A DNA stretch of 64,000 nt from Paenibacillus radicis (ex Xue et al. 2023) (GCF_024722015.1 NZ_JANQBD010000006.1:248001-312000); one strand, 5' to 3'. Shown: positions 19,017 through 29,058, counted from the first letter of the stretch. Notes: generated by a model from the letters alone, not told the origin. Numbers and translations: made by a program.

Positions 19017-19988
19017 CTACCAGATACCCTGGTCCGTAACTTTTTTGGAGATGTAATTGGATGAAAGCAAGAAGATCAAACCTACAACCGCTTGAAAGAG
19101 CCCTATGGCTGTAGCTATGGAGACTCTTGCGGACTGAACGCCCAGCTTGTATACAAAGGTGCTTATAACATCGGAAACATCGGTAACTAACGGGTTAGCT
19201 AACACATACGGCCGTTCGAAGCCAATGCTCGCCATATGCCCAATATTGATGATAAGCAGGATCATAATAGTCGGCTTTATACCTGGCAGAGTAATATTCC
19301 ATATTTTCCGCAGCCGCCCAGCTCCATCGACCTCCGCAGCTTCATACAGCTCCCTGTTTATACCGGTCAATGCCGCCAGGTAGATGATCGTTCCCCATCC
19401 AGCATTCTGCCAAACTCCCGAACCTACATAAGTTAGAACCCAATACAAAGGATCTGTCAGAAATGGAATCGCTTTCATTCCTGCCATTTTAAATAGATGA
19501 TTGACAAGCCCCGTGTTGGTGGACAATAACTGGTAGACCATACCGCCGATAATAACCCATGAAATAAAATGGGGTAAATAGAGTATCGTTTGCGCACCCT
19601 TCTTAAACCATTTCAATCGGATTTCGTTTAATAATATGGCCAAAATAATGGGAGTCGGAAAGGATACGATCAAATCCAACAGGTTTAGCAAAAGTGTATT
19701 GCGCAGCACCTTATAGAAGTCCTTCATTTGGAAAATTTCACGAAAGGCATCAACCCCCGCCCATGGGCTGTTCCATACCCCCTTGAACATGTTAAATTCT
19801 TTGAATGCAATCGTTACACCATACATCGGTATATACTTGAATACCAGGAAGTACAGCATCGGTACGGACAGCAATGCATATAACTGCCAGTCCTGCCCCA
19901 GGGAACGCCAGGCACTCCTCCATACGGATGTTCGTACCAAAGGCTTAGGGGAATAAGTATTTTCTATTACAGGTTCCTTGCCAGGCAT
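19017..19988 (-). CDS. Sugar ABC transporter permease, LplB type, second system
   Basis: 323 residues with six predicted helices, FKYIPMYGVTIAFKEFNMF near the N-terminus and the EAA loop EAAEVDGAGRLRKIWNITLPG. AAGGAGG precedes the ATG. First gene of its operon, separated from the upstream regulator by the terminator at 20082-20106. No ATPase is encoded nearby. Confidence 0.9.
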   Translation of the reverse strand: MPGKEPVIENTYSPKPLVRTSVWRSAWRSLGQDWQLYALLSVPMLYFLVFKYIPMYGVTIAFKEFNMFKGVWNSPWAGVDAFREIFQMKDFYKVLRNTLLLNLLDLIVSFPTPIILAILLNEIRLKWFKKGAQTILYLPHFISWVIIGGMVYQLLSTNTGLVNHLFKMAGMKAIPFLTDPLYWVLTYVGSGVWQNAGWGTIIYLAALTGINRELYEAAEVDGAGRLRKIWNITLPGIKPTIMILLIINIGHMASIGFERPYVLANPLVTDVSDVISTFVYKLGVQSARVSIATAIGLFQAVVGLIFLLSSNYISKKVTDQGIW

Positions 19989-20081
19989 AGTAGACCTCCT
20001 TTTCCTTAGACGGTACCTTAACCGTAATTCACTTGTTACCCAACGGTCAATTTACAAGAATCGCCTACTTATCATAAAGTT

Positions 20082-20106
20082 AAAAAGCGATTCCGAGGAA
20101 TCGCTT
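20082..20106 (-). terminator. Rho-independent terminator after membrane regulator 2
   Basis: A perfect 10-bp stem AAGCGATTCC/GGAATCGCTT with a 2-base centre, followed on the minus strand by TTTTT. It separates the regulator gene from the permease operon. Confidence 0.75.
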
Positions 20107-20169
20107 ATCATTTTCTCACACTTAACTTTTACGACAGCAATGTATATTGGGTGCAGCACTTTCCAGCAT

Positions 20170-22422
20170 TTAGCTGCCTTCCGCTCGTTTCCGGTAGTCT
20201 CCTGGAGGTATTCCATACATATTCTTAAACGCCCTGTGAAAAGAAATAACATGCACATACCCTACCCGCTCTGCAATATCCTGGACAGGCAGCTGAGTTG
20301 TAAGCAGCAGCCTCTGGGCTTCCTCCAGCCGTATTTTCAACATGTACTCCATAAACTTTTCACCAAATTCTTCCTTAAACAGCTTGCTTAAATATCGCGG
20401 ATTCATCTCGAATCGTTCGCTGATTTGGTTGAGAGACAAATTGGGATCCGTATAGTGGATTTCTATATACTCTTTCACCCGGCGAATGAGGGCATAATTA
20501 TTTTTGGCTGACCGCAAAGAACGAATTTCAACCTCCAATTGCACAAGCAGAGCGTTAAGCCTTTCACGCCATTCCTCCAACGTTTCAGAGCTATTGGATA
20601 TAGCCTCAAACTTCGCTGCATATTCATTATGCCAAAGCTTGCTTACCTCCTCGGCCATTTCCGACATCTGATTATGTAAATGGTACATCAAATAATTGGT
20701 TATGGTCCCTATGTCCGATTGGGATATACGGCCCTTCTTCAATGACTGAAACAGCTGGGTATAATGAAACTGCCACTGGCCGTCGCTTAGCCGAAACGAC
20801 TTCGCTATCGTCCGCACCAATTGCAGATGGGGAAATATTCGTCCCTCCGCTTTGGAATGCAGCTCCCCGCTCCCGATTATAGAACCCACTCCGAACACCG
20901 GCTTATAGGAAACATATTCCTTCGCCTCGGAGTATGACTGAGCCACATCCATAGGAGAGTAGACCTCTGATCCTATCCCTACGGATACCGTAAAATCGAG
21001 ATTGTTCAAAATCCAGTCCTGCAGCTTCTTCATCGCTCCGGTAACCACAGCCTGGTTCGTGAACGGATTGGTGTTTAAATAAAAGACAACGGCCATCTGC
21101 TGGGGCTCAAACCATTCATTCCATACAACCATATTATCGTTTTGAGCCATCTCCTGAAGCACATTGCTCAGAACAAATTTTAGCAAATACTGGTCGCGTG
21201 AATTATAAATTCCGGTAAAATGGGTGAATCGGTCAATCTCCATAACGGCAACCGTCAGCGTTTGGCAATCAGAAGGCATCTGCAGCTCAGCCATTTCGTT
21301 CTTCCACTGCGCTGCATTCATTACCTTATGCCCCTCCAGCCAATCCAACAGCAGCTGCTTTCTCCGAATTAGCAGATCATCCCTATGAAGCTGCTCGAAT
21401 TGGCTCGCCCTTTCCAGCAGCTCGTCAATTGCAGCTTCGATGTATTTCAGTTCATCGCGGAATACCGCTGTTTTCACCAGCTTGCCGCTTTTGCGTTTCG
21501 TATAGTTGTTAATGCGTCCAGCGATTGCTTGAATGGGTTTGTAATTGCGGTGAGTGATGTAAGTAAACCATATAAGTCCGGCCGTGATGGTCGAAATCCC
21601 AACAAGCATCCAAAAATCATTAAACAGAGATGCCAGAGACAAACGTTTATCTGTCGGGCCTCCTGAGCCATATTTCCAGCCTGTATAATCGGATTTGATA
21701 TACAAAGACGACAGCTCCGACTTATCGGCAGGGTGGGAGGGTTGAATGCTATTTCTATCAAACGGGTCCATATTAGAAGCAAGAAGCGAGATCGGTCCCC
21801 CGTCCAAACGGGTTAAATCCTTGACGAACCCGACTAACGCTTGTACACGAATGTTGACTACGACGGCTCCTTGCTTTTTCCCGGCATCAGGATAAAACTT
21901 AACCATCGTTACTACCCGCTCATCGCTTGATTCATGACTAAACTCTTTGAACGGTCTTGGATTGGTCCACACTATCGCATTCGAATTGGAAGTATAAGCA
22001 TCAAGCAGGAAGTTACGGTCACCGAACTCATCGAGAGGTGACAGACCGCTTCTTGATAATATTTTGCTTGTATTGGCGTTGTATAAATAAATGGAGTTCG
22101 AAAAGGGGAGTCCAGAGGAGAGTTCATCCATTTTTTGGGATATTCTAAAGTAATCGTATAAAACCTTGTCACCTGATTCACCAAAATATTCCTTAAGTGC
22201 AGCATTCGTATAAATTTCCTTAATTACCATTCGCTCCGCAGTTTTCAGATTGGCATCAATTACCTGTAATACCTTTGTTGCGATCACCTTCTTCGTATTC
22301 ACGATCTGCTTTTGTGCAGAATCGTTTAATACAGCAAAAAAGGAGAAGATAAGCACGGATATAACCACGAAAAAAATAGGTGTATACGACAAAAGCATGC
22401 GATAATACCAGCTCATCTTCAT
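20170..22422 (-). CDS. Membrane-bound AraC-family regulator, second system
   Basis: About 750 residues. A helix near residues 10-30, an extracellular sensor domain to ~265, a second helix in FWMLVGISTITAGLIWFTYI, and an AraC DNA-binding domain at the C-terminus (LSLNQISERFEMNPRYLSKLFKEEF, then LPVQDIAERVGYVHVISFHRAFKNMYG). ATG at 22422 or the adjacent GTG at 22425; GCAGGAGG serves both. It precedes the second LplB/LplC/binding-protein operon and is likely its activator. Confidence 0.88.
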   Translation of the reverse strand: MKMSWYYRMLLSYTPIFFVVISVLIFSFFAVLNDSAQKQIVNTKKVIATKVLQVIDANLKTAERMVIKEIYTNAALKEYFGESGDKVLYDYFRISQKMDELSSGLPFSNSIYLYNANTSKILSRSGLSPLDEFGDRNFLLDAYTSNSNAIVWTNPRPFKEFSHESSDERVVTMVKFYPDAGKKQGAVVVNIRVQALVGFVKDLTRLDGGPISLLASNMDPFDRNSIQPSHPADKSELSSLYIKSDYTGWKYGSGGPTDKRLSLASLFNDFWMLVGISTITAGLIWFTYITHRNYKPIQAIAGRINNYTKRKSGKLVKTAVFRDELKYIEAAIDELLERASQFEQLHRDDLLIRRKQLLLDWLEGHKVMNAAQWKNEMAELQMPSDCQTLTVAVMEIDRFTHFTGIYNSRDQYLLKFVLSNVLQEMAQNDNMVVWNEWFEPQQMAVVFYLNTNPFTNQAVVTGAMKKLQDWILNNLDFTVSVGIGSEVYSPMDVAQSYSEAKEYVSYKPVFGVGSIIGSGELHSKAEGRIFPHLQLVRTIAKSFRLSDGQWQFHYTQLFQSLKKGRISQSDIGTITNYLMYHLHNQMSEMAEEVSKLWHNEYAAKFEAISNSSETLEEWRERLNALLVQLEVEIRSLRSAKNNYALIRRVKEYIEIHYTDPNLSLNQISERFEMNPRYLSKLFKEEFGEKFMEYMLKIRLEEAQRLLLTTQLPVQDIAERVGYVHVISFHRAFKNMYGIPPGDYRKRAEGS

Positions 22423-22582
22423 CACAATCAGCCTCCTGCAATTATGGAAAATTGGTGACTGGCAGCTCTGATGTGTACACTAAATTTCCCCAATCTTAGC
22501 ATCGTAATTTGATTTATTCAATATTATTTTTGACATTAGAACAATGGAAAACAGCAGATTTCTGATTCTTGTTTTCAGAACG

Positions 22583-22630
22583 AAAAGGGACTATCCACTT
22601 GTCATTATATGACTTACCGGACAGTCCCTT
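22583..22630 (-). terminator. Terminator after the third solute-binding protein
   Basis: On the minus strand AAGGGACTGTCC and GGATAGTCCCTT form a 12-bp stem with one mismatch, followed by TTCGTT. It closes the regulator/binding-protein pair upstream. Confidence 0.6.
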
Positions 22631-22689
22631 GACCCCTGCACTTCAATTAATTTTTAAGCTCCGATTCGGCTTTTTTACCGGCCAATTTT

Positions 22690-24231
22690 TTACTTATTAA
22701 ACTCTTCATACTCTCTGTTCATCTCTTCCATGATCAAGTTACCGCCATTTTGGCGCCATTTGCCCAGCTCGCGGTTAAACCCGGCTTCATCCAATTTACC
22801 CAATATGAATTGATAAGTAGCGTCCGTAATGATCGTCTGCAGCTCGGTCCCCTTTTCCGCTTGAGCCTGGGAAATTAAAGCTGCAGTGGGATCCAGGACG
22901 ACAATGTTATTATTGTCTTGGATCATTGCGTTGATTTTCTCTTGAAAGGAACCGTTTTCTCCAAGCTGCAAATACCGGATATCTGCCGTCCTAAGAGCAT
23001 TGGCGTAGAGCTCAACCTCCTGCTCGCGCAGCGTTTTTGTTTCAGGCATTATCTTAATCGTCTTCTCATTAATAAGTTTATAGTGACGGTCTTGCAGCCC
23101 GTAAGTGATCAGGTTATTGACATCCTCAGTCAAGGTTTGGTCGAAAAAGGAAAGCACGGCTCTTAGCTCGGCTTCGGTTTTGACACTCGTTTTCGGAAAC
23201 AAGAACAGCCCTCCAATACCGGTACTCCCCCAAATCCTGTCTCCCTTCGGTCCGCTTATCCGGTTTTGTATTTCGATTACTGCTGCCGGATTGCTTTTCT
23301 TGATTCTGTCTCGAATAGTGGCGGCTAACACATTGCTGATCATCATTCCAGCCTCGCCGTTAATGAATCTGTCCTCCTGCTGCACCTTGCTTGTAACTGT
23401 AAAATCCGGATTGATTAATTTCTCATCATACAGCTTTTTCATAAATCGCATCGTTTCCAAGTATTCCACGGTCATGAAGTCGGGTACCAGCCTCTTATTT
23501 ACAAATCCCCAATTATTGGGTGTGCCGAAATAGGATGCTATATTTTTAAAAGCTCCATAAACCAGATCGTTACGATCAAGCAAACCATAAGTGTCCTGTT
23601 TGCCGTTGCCGTCCGGATCGCCATAAGTAAATGCTTGTAAAACGGTATACAATTCTTCTATTGTATGGGGCTCTTTCAATCCGAGCCGCTCCAGCCAGTC
23701 TTTACGATATTGGATCCCTTGCCGCGATAAAGGACGTTCCCAATACAGTCCGTAATATTTACCAAAGTAGGAGCCATTGTTCATAATAGTTGCGTTCATG
23801 TATTTGCTTATATGGGGGTAGTCCTTAAGAAGGGGCCCGATTTCCCAGAACATTCCGGAGCGGATGCCATTCACAACAGACGGGTGCTTCAGATCCACCG
23901 ACTTGATTTGTAAGACCTTGGGAAGGGTTCCGCCCGCTATAGCCGAAACCATTTTATCCGTATAGATGTTATCCGGAACCCATGTAAAGGACAGTTTAGT
24001 CCCCGTCTTATCCTCCAAGGGCTTTACAATCGTGTCCCGAGGAGGGTCAGCGCTGTTCAAAACGAGCATCATGCTGATCTCAGGCTTCGCCTCCGTCTGC
24101 TGTTGAGCCATACCGCTTTCCGATTTTCCCAAGTTAGCTGCAAAGGAACATCCCGTTGTTAGCAGGGGGATAAGCATCGAAATGCTAATCCAGGCGATAG
24201 CAGGTTTAAGTACGTTCGAAGTTCGGTTCAT
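22690..24231 (-). CDS. Solute-binding lipoprotein coupled to a regulator (no permease adjacent)
   Basis: 513 residues; lipobox LTTGC with Cys28. It belongs to the same broad carbohydrate-binding family (GDPDGNGKQDTYGL, WLERLGLKEPHTIEELYTVLQAF). Its start codon overlaps the stop of the upstream regulator (ATGA), so the two are translationally coupled. A terminator follows, and no permeases are adjacent in this unit. It may share the permeases at 17-20 kb, or serve mainly to present ligand to the membrane regulator encoded just before it (inference). Confidence 0.88.
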   Translation of the reverse strand: MNRTSNVLKPAIAWISISMLIPLLTTGCSFAANLGKSESGMAQQQTEAKPEISMMLVLNSADPPRDTIVKPLEDKTGTKLSFTWVPDNIYTDKMVSAIAGGTLPKVLQIKSVDLKHPSVVNGIRSGMFWEIGPLLKDYPHISKYMNATIMNNGSYFGKYYGLYWERPLSRQGIQYRKDWLERLGLKEPHTIEELYTVLQAFTYGDPDGNGKQDTYGLLDRNDLVYGAFKNIASYFGTPNNWGFVNKRLVPDFMTVEYLETMRFMKKLYDEKLINPDFTVTSKVQQEDRFINGEAGMMISNVLAATIRDRIKKSNPAAVIEIQNRISGPKGDRIWGSTGIGGLFLFPKTSVKTEAELRAVLSFFDQTLTEDVNNLITYGLQDRHYKLINEKTIKIMPETKTLREQEVELYANALRTADIRYLQLGENGSFQEKINAMIQDNNNIVVLDPTAALISQAQAEKGTELQTIITDATYQFILGKLDEAGFNRELGKWRQNGGNLIMEEMNREYEEFNK

Positions 24232-26603
24232 ACCTCGTCCCCTCCTACCTTCATAAGCTGATCTCCACCGGATGTAACAGCATGCTCAGTCTCCCTATAT
24301 TTCCCAGGACTGATACCCTCCAGCTTTCGAAATGATCGGATAAAATTTTGCGGATTATTGTAACGAAGCTTCTCCGCCATATCTTTAATTGGCATGTCCG
24401 TTTCCTTGAGCCACTTCAAAGCAACCTGATGACGATATTGGGCCAAATAAGCGCTAAATGAAATATCCATACTTTTCTTGAATAAAGTGCTTAAGTAGCT
24501 GGAGTTATAATGCAGACGATCGGCACAAGAATCAATAGTAAGGTCTGTGTCGAATTCCTTATGAATCATATCGATCATTTCCCTGGAAATAGTAAGATGC
24601 TTAACTTCGGTTCGCTCTTCGATTCCATCCATTAGCGGGTCGATTATTTTAGTAATGAACCACTCTTCCCCCTCATCAACAAGGTTCAAATGAAACAACT
24701 CGTCAAATAACGACTGCTGCCGCTGCATCGGAATGGATTGAATAGCGAGTCCGTTGGCTAGGCCGAGTAAATTCATCAATAGACGTATCGCATTGAACTG
24801 CAAATCATGGAGGTTCGGATTGCCGCTTTCCAACACCTGGAGCAATTGCCGTAATAGCAATATCGCTTGGCTTCTATCTACTAACTTGACCGCATCGAAT
24901 AGCTCAGCTTGCAAGCCAAAAGGATAAGCATAGTGCAGCGAATGGTTGTCACCCAAGTCTCCGAAATAAAGAATCGCTTCATCACCAAGAGATGTGCGCC
25001 GCTTAAGCACTTCTACCGCCTCTTCGTAAGCTCTTGGAATTTCCACAAAGCTGTTGTAGGTTAGACTAATCCCGATAGTGACATTTAAATCCAGCAATTC
25101 ATTGACCTTGCGTTGAATAAGCTGAGCGAAAGCAAGCACTTCAGTTGTAAAGGAGCCCTCGCTCTCCGCCCCACGTGTAATTACCGTCAGCTGAGAGTGT
25201 CCAAGCACAATAGGCTGCAGCCGTCTTCCGGCAGGCAACAGCTCACCTATCATGTTGTTTATGGCAAACAGCAGCAGATCAAGATCCTTTTCAGCAAAAC
25301 GGGTGGGCTCAAGGCTTCCTGTCTGCAAAGCCAGAACACAGAACTGGGAGAAGTCGTTACGCATGCCAAAGCTCTCCATTCGTTCCCTGATCTCCTCTTC
25401 CTTCATGCCCCCCAAAAACAATTTGATTATGAAAAAAGTGCGCAGCAGTTCATTTTGCCCGTAAAGCCTCGTTTCTAGTTCAGTATTAGCGGCGAATAAG
25501 CTATGAACCTGTTCCCCGATATATTGGATTTCATCTACTCTCTTCTTCGTATCGAGTATAGTTTGTCGTGCCGCTACATCTTTATATATTTTATCAATGG
25601 GCCGGTATAACTTCTTGGAGCCATACCATGACAAAATACTGAATAACAGCAGCAGCCCTATGCATATGTAAAGAGTGTACCAACCAATTTCCCGGGACTG
25701 CTTGGTTAATTGATCCAGGGTGACGAGCGATATATAAATCCAATTATTGTACTCTGATTTTCTGTAGGTAACCGTATATGCCCTCTCATTGACTTCCAAA
25801 AAAAATTGTCCGTAAGCCTCTGGATGCTGTACAAGTTGAGCCAGAGAAGTCTTAAGTGAGTCACTGAGTCCTTCCTCCTTAAAGCCTTTGCGTACAATCA
25901 GATTAGCTGACTCATCGAGCACAAGGACGGACTCGCTTTCTGTATTTACCGAGAACAGGCTGCTCAAATTGCACGCCGGAATTTGGATCATGGCCATCCC
26001 ATTGCTTCGGAATGAAGTTAAGGGAAGTTTTTTGATTAAGCTAACATTGAGTTGGCATGGATCATCAGGTAGAGCAGTTGGAGGGGAAGCAGCCAAAACG
26101 GGAGCTGCTGTACTGCTCGTCACTTCCCAGACTGAAGGTAGATCAGGCTCCGGCAGCACAAATCCTTTATTGCTTTTCATCCAGGCATCCAATCGATATA
26201 GTCCATCATTATTAATCAACCAATTGCTGCGCTTACTTAATAAGACGATATCACTTATCCCGTTGTCCAGCCTCTGAAGGCTGTTCAATTCCGTTTTGAC
26301 TTGGGTGAACAATTGAAATTGATCCGGTCCCATAGGTTCATTCAAAGCGTTCAGAATGATCTTGGATCCCAGAAAATGTGTGGCCGCTTGGTCGACAACC
26401 TTCAATGTATGCTCTACATTCATTTGCGTTTGCTGGAGACTTAGTAATTTCTCCTCATTAACCTTTTGCTGAACAACTCCGGATGATTTGGCATAAGAAA
26501 AAATACCCAGGAAAATAACGGGCAGCGAGGTGATGATAAAGCATAATACAACCAATTTAATATAATAACGGCGAGGACGTTTATTCATGTAAGCTATTTT
26601 CAC
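24228..26603 (-). CDS. Membrane-bound AraC-family regulator, third copy
   Basis: 791 residues. Membrane helix ~14-35, extracellular sensor region to ~305, second helix (WYTLYICIGLLLLFSILSWYG), cytoplasmic linker, and C-terminal AraC domain (LTIDSCADRLHYNSSYLSTLFKKS, then MPIKDMAEKLRYNNPQNFIRSFRKL). The GTG at 26603 is used with AGAAGG upstream; an ATG five codons later is possible. It overlaps the solute-binding-protein gene by 4 bases, so the two proteins are made together and may work as one sensing unit. Divergent to the winged-helix regulator at 26775. Confidence 0.87.
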   Translation of the reverse strand: MKIAYMNKRPRRYYIKLVVLCFIITSLPVIFLGIFSYAKSSGVVQQKVNEEKLLSLQQTQMNVEHTLKVVDQAATHFLGSKIILNALNEPMGPDQFQLFTQVKTELNSLQRLDNGISDIVLLSKRSNWLINNDGLYRLDAWMKSNKGFVLPEPDLPSVWEVTSSTAAPVLAASPPTALPDDPCQLNVSLIKKLPLTSFRSNGMAMIQIPACNLSSLFSVNTESESVLVLDESANLIVRKGFKEEGLSDSLKTSLAQLVQHPEAYGQFFLEVNERAYTVTYRKSEYNNWIYISLVTLDQLTKQSREIGWYTLYICIGLLLLFSILSWYGSKKLYRPIDKIYKDVAARQTILDTKKRVDEIQYIGEQVHSLFAANTELETRLYGQNELLRTFFIIKLFLGGMKEEEIRERMESFGMRNDFSQFCVLALQTGSLEPTRFAEKDLDLLLFAINNMIGELLPAGRRLQPIVLGHSQLTVITRGAESEGSFTTEVLAFAQLIQRKVNELLDLNVTIGISLTYNSFVEIPRAYEEAVEVLKRRTSLGDEAILYFGDLGDNHSLHYAYPFGLQAELFDAVKLVDRSQAILLLRQLLQVLESGNPNLHDLQFNAIRLLMNLLGLANGLAIQSIPMQRQQSLFDELFHLNLVDEGEEWFITKIIDPLMDGIEERTEVKHLTISREMIDMIHKEFDTDLTIDSCADRLHYNSSYLSTLFKKSMDISFSAYLAQYRHQVALKWLKETDMPIKDMAEKLRYNNPQNFIRSFRKLEGISPGKYRETEHAVTSGGDQLMKVGGDEV

Positions 26604-26622
26604 CCTCTACCTTCTCTCTTGC

Positions 26623-26636
26623 TGGAAGCGTTTTCT
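26623..26636. promoter_or_regulatory. Candidate cre (CcpA) site in the divergent regulator promoter region
   Basis: TGGAAGCGTTTTCT matches 13 of 14 cre consensus positions and lies 20 bases before the start of the membrane regulator gene, in the intergenic region shared with the gene at 26775. Binding by CcpA is inferred. Confidence 0.4.
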
Positions 26637-26774
26637 GATCACTTGGTTCTCATATTGTATCATAAATAACCCGAAGCCAAACAGCAGGTTTTCCGTTATG
26701 ATATACTAAAAATCAGACATTGCTAACTCAACCGCAACCGAATTCTAAATTGATATAGGGAACCGTGAAAGGCT

Positions 26775-28076
26775 ATGAAAATAAGATTAGGCTATATCGG
26801 AGTCGAAGATACCATGGAAATGGTTCTTGCTGTTATTAGGAAATATCCGGATTATGAATGTTATCCTTATATCCATACCCGATTTGAAGAAATCGATGAC
26901 CTGCTGGAGCAACACTCCGGTAATATGGATATGTGGCTTTTCTCAGGCCCCCTTCCTTATGAAGCGGCTAAACAATCGGGTAAAAGCTTTAAGCCTTTAT
27001 TTTTCATTCCATATACGGGTACAAGCTTATACCGCACTTTATGCGAAATTTTATACCAGCAAAAGCTTCATATTGATGAGCTCAGCTTTGACATTTTAAC
27101 CCAAGCAGAGCTGCAGCAAGTATTCTCGGAATTCGGCATAAAGCACAGCCCTATTTACAACAAGGAATATACGGGATCAGATGAAGCTTTGTACGAGCAT
27201 CATTTGAAGCTATGGGAAGAAGGTAAGACAAAAGCTGCGGTAACTTGTGTATGGATCGTTCAGCAAAAGCTGGCAAGGATGGGCGTTCCGGTGTTTCGCG
27301 TCAGGCCGACGGAATCCTCTGTTGAATCCGTATTAAATACGGCATTGCGTGCGCATGAGATGCTGCAGTTCATGGATGCTCAAGTAGCCGTTCAAATAAT
27401 CAAAACAGATCCATATAACGGAGTTTCGCAAGAGCTCTATTCGTCGGATGAACTTTTCAATATGGAAATGGCCCTTACTCAAAAGCTGCTTCAGTATGCA
27501 AAGAAAGTTCAAGGCTCTCTCAAAGGTGCAGGTCCAGGCAGATTTGCAATTTTCACGACACGTGGGATTGTACGGGAACTAACGAATAATTTCACTACCA
27601 TTCCGGACTTGGCAGAAATACAAGAACTGGAAGGCCGGCTTACGAATTGTGGAATTGGAATTGGAAAAACCGTCTACGAAGCGGAATTATTGGCCGGCAA
27701 AGCATTGCTCCACACAAAACCGTATAAAGAAGGAGCCTGGATGATCTTCTTCGAGGATAAAACGATTACAGGACCTTTAGGAAAGCCTGAACAGCTCTCC
27801 TACTCTTACGTTTCCGATGAGCTGCAAAAGATTAGTGCTGCCTCCTCATTAAGCATAGCGACACTTGGAAAAATACAGTTCATCCTCAGAAAAAGAGGAA
27901 CCGACGAAATTAATGCGTACGAGCTCGCTCAGCATATGCAAATTCTGCCGCGCAGCGCCCGCAGAATATTAATTCAACTGGAAGCCTCCGGGTTGGCTCA
28001 AATAACCGGAGAAGATAACCCCCATCCTCGCGGCAGGCCCAGAAAAATATATCGAATTGATTTAAGCCTGGAATGA
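26775..28076 (+). CDS. Transcriptional regulator with sensor domain, cyclase-like middle domain and C-terminal winged helix
   Basis: 433 residues, soluble. The N-terminal ~190 residues resemble a small-molecule/PrpR-N-like sensor (KIRLGYIGVEDTMEMVLAVI). The middle (~210-330) contains GIGIGKTVYEAELLAGKALL, reminiscent of nucleotide-cyclase/GGDEF-like palm folds but without a GGDEF catalytic motif. The last ~70 residues form a winged helix-turn-helix ending in the basic tail NPHPRGRPRKIYRI, probably a DNA-contacting wing. I do not recognise a named family. The ribosome site (GAAAGG) is very close to the ATG, so the start is less certain. It is divergent from the third membrane regulator and monocistronic; its target is unknown. 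Confidence 0.7.
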   Translation: MKIRLGYIGVEDTMEMVLAVIRKYPDYECYPYIHTRFEEIDDLLEQHSGNMDMWLFSGPLPYEAAKQSGKSFKPLFFIPYTGTSLYRTLCEILYQQKLHIDELSFDILTQAELQQVFSEFGIKHSPIYNKEYTGSDEALYEHHLKLWEEGKTKAAVTCVWIVQQKLARMGVPVFRVRPTESSVESVLNTALRAHEMLQFMDAQVAVQIIKTDPYNGVSQELYSSDELFNMEMALTQKLLQYAKKVQGSLKGAGPGRFAIFTTRGIVRELTNNFTTIPDLAEIQELEGRLTNCGIGIGKTVYEAELLAGKALLHTKPYKEGAWMIFFEDKTITGPLGKPEQLSYSYVSDELQKISAASSLSIATLGKIQFILRKRGTDEINAYELAQHMQILPRSARRILIQLEASGLAQITGEDNPHPRGRPRKIYRIDLSLE

Positions 28077-28096
28077 ACCTATTCCGGGCTTTTTTT
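28065..28096 (+). terminator. Terminator overlapping the end of the winged-helix regulator gene
   Basis: AGCCTGGAAT, a 6-base loop and ATTCCGGGCT form a stem (one T-G pair) followed by six T. The left arm is inside the last codons of the gene, so the stop codon lies within the hairpin. Confidence 0.75.
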
Positions 28097-28190
28097 CATG
28101 TTAGCTATATTGACAATAAACCTGACACCCGATTAAAATACGGTCATAGCCTTAAATCAACCTTAAATGTTCATGGAGGTGCCTATTCCT

Positions 28191-28901
28191 ATGCGTTTAT
28201 TAATCTTAAAGCACTTTGAATTCGATGATCCTGCGTTCATTCTTTCTTGGACGGAACACAGACAGCACACAGCTTCAATCATATATCCGCCTGACTTCTT
28301 CACAGCCCCATCATTGGATTCCTTTGATTTCTTGATTATTCTTGGTGGGCCGATGAGTGCGTATCAAGATGATGTTTACCCTTGGCTGCAAGCTGAAAAA
28401 CTATTTATAAAATCAGCGATTGACGCCGGAAAGAACGTGCTGGGCATTTGTCTTGGTGCACAATTGCTTGCTGAGGTTATGGGGGGCAAGGTTTACCGTA
28501 ATGCTCATAAAGAAATCGGCTGGCATCCCGTTACAAGAACCGGTATTCAGCATCCCTTGTTCACTGGCGTGCCCGACACCTTCGAATCGTTTCATTGGCA
28601 TGGGGATTGCTTCGACATTCCTGAAGATGCCATTCCACTGTCCTACTCTGAAGCGTGCAGGGTACAGGCATTTGCATATGGAGAAAAAGTGCTTGGCTTG
28701 CAGTTCCACTTGGAAACTACTCCACGCTGCATGGAAACTATGCTAACAGAATGGCATCATGAGATTATAAAAGCCCCTTATATTCAATCTGGCAAACAAA
28801 TTATGGATAAATCCTATCGCAGCAACCAATCATTCTTAATTCTAGGGAACATTCTAGATCAGTTCGAGCAAAAAACAGATAGAAAAGGCATTGCAATATA
28901 A
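28191..28901 (+). CDS. Class I glutamine amidotransferase domain protein
   Basis: 236 residues comprising a stand-alone class I amidotransferase domain. The nucleophile elbow GICLGAQLL places Cys87 in the active site, and QFHLETT supplies His173 and Glu175, completing the triad. Such proteins hydrolyse glutamine or gamma-glutamyl compounds; free-standing members include gamma-glutamyl hydrolases of polyamine or amine catabolism, but the substrate cannot be read here. The ATG at 28191 is chosen for GGAGGT 10 bases upstream; an earlier ATG would include the ribosome site. It lies just before the guanidine riboswitch unit but is not under that riboswitch. Confidence 0.82.
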   Translation: MRLLILKHFEFDDPAFILSWTEHRQHTASIIYPPDFFTAPSLDSFDFLIILGGPMSAYQDDVYPWLQAEKLFIKSAIDAGKNVLGICLGAQLLAEVMGGKVYRNAHKEIGWHPVTRTGIQHPLFTGVPDTFESFHWHGDCFDIPEDAIPLSYSEACRVQAFAYGEKVLGLQFHLETTPRCMETMLTEWHHEIIKAPYIQSGKQIMDKSYRSNQSFLILGNILDQFEQKTDRKGIAI

Positions 28902-29058
28902 GCGATATATTAATTTAATGTTATATTTAATAACAATACTTTTCAAATTCAAAAACATATGTTATATTATATTACATTAAATGATTATTAAAGACCGGCT
29001 TATTCTTCTAATATCTAACACAAGAATGAAGTAAACTATAAACCGCATATTTCACATG

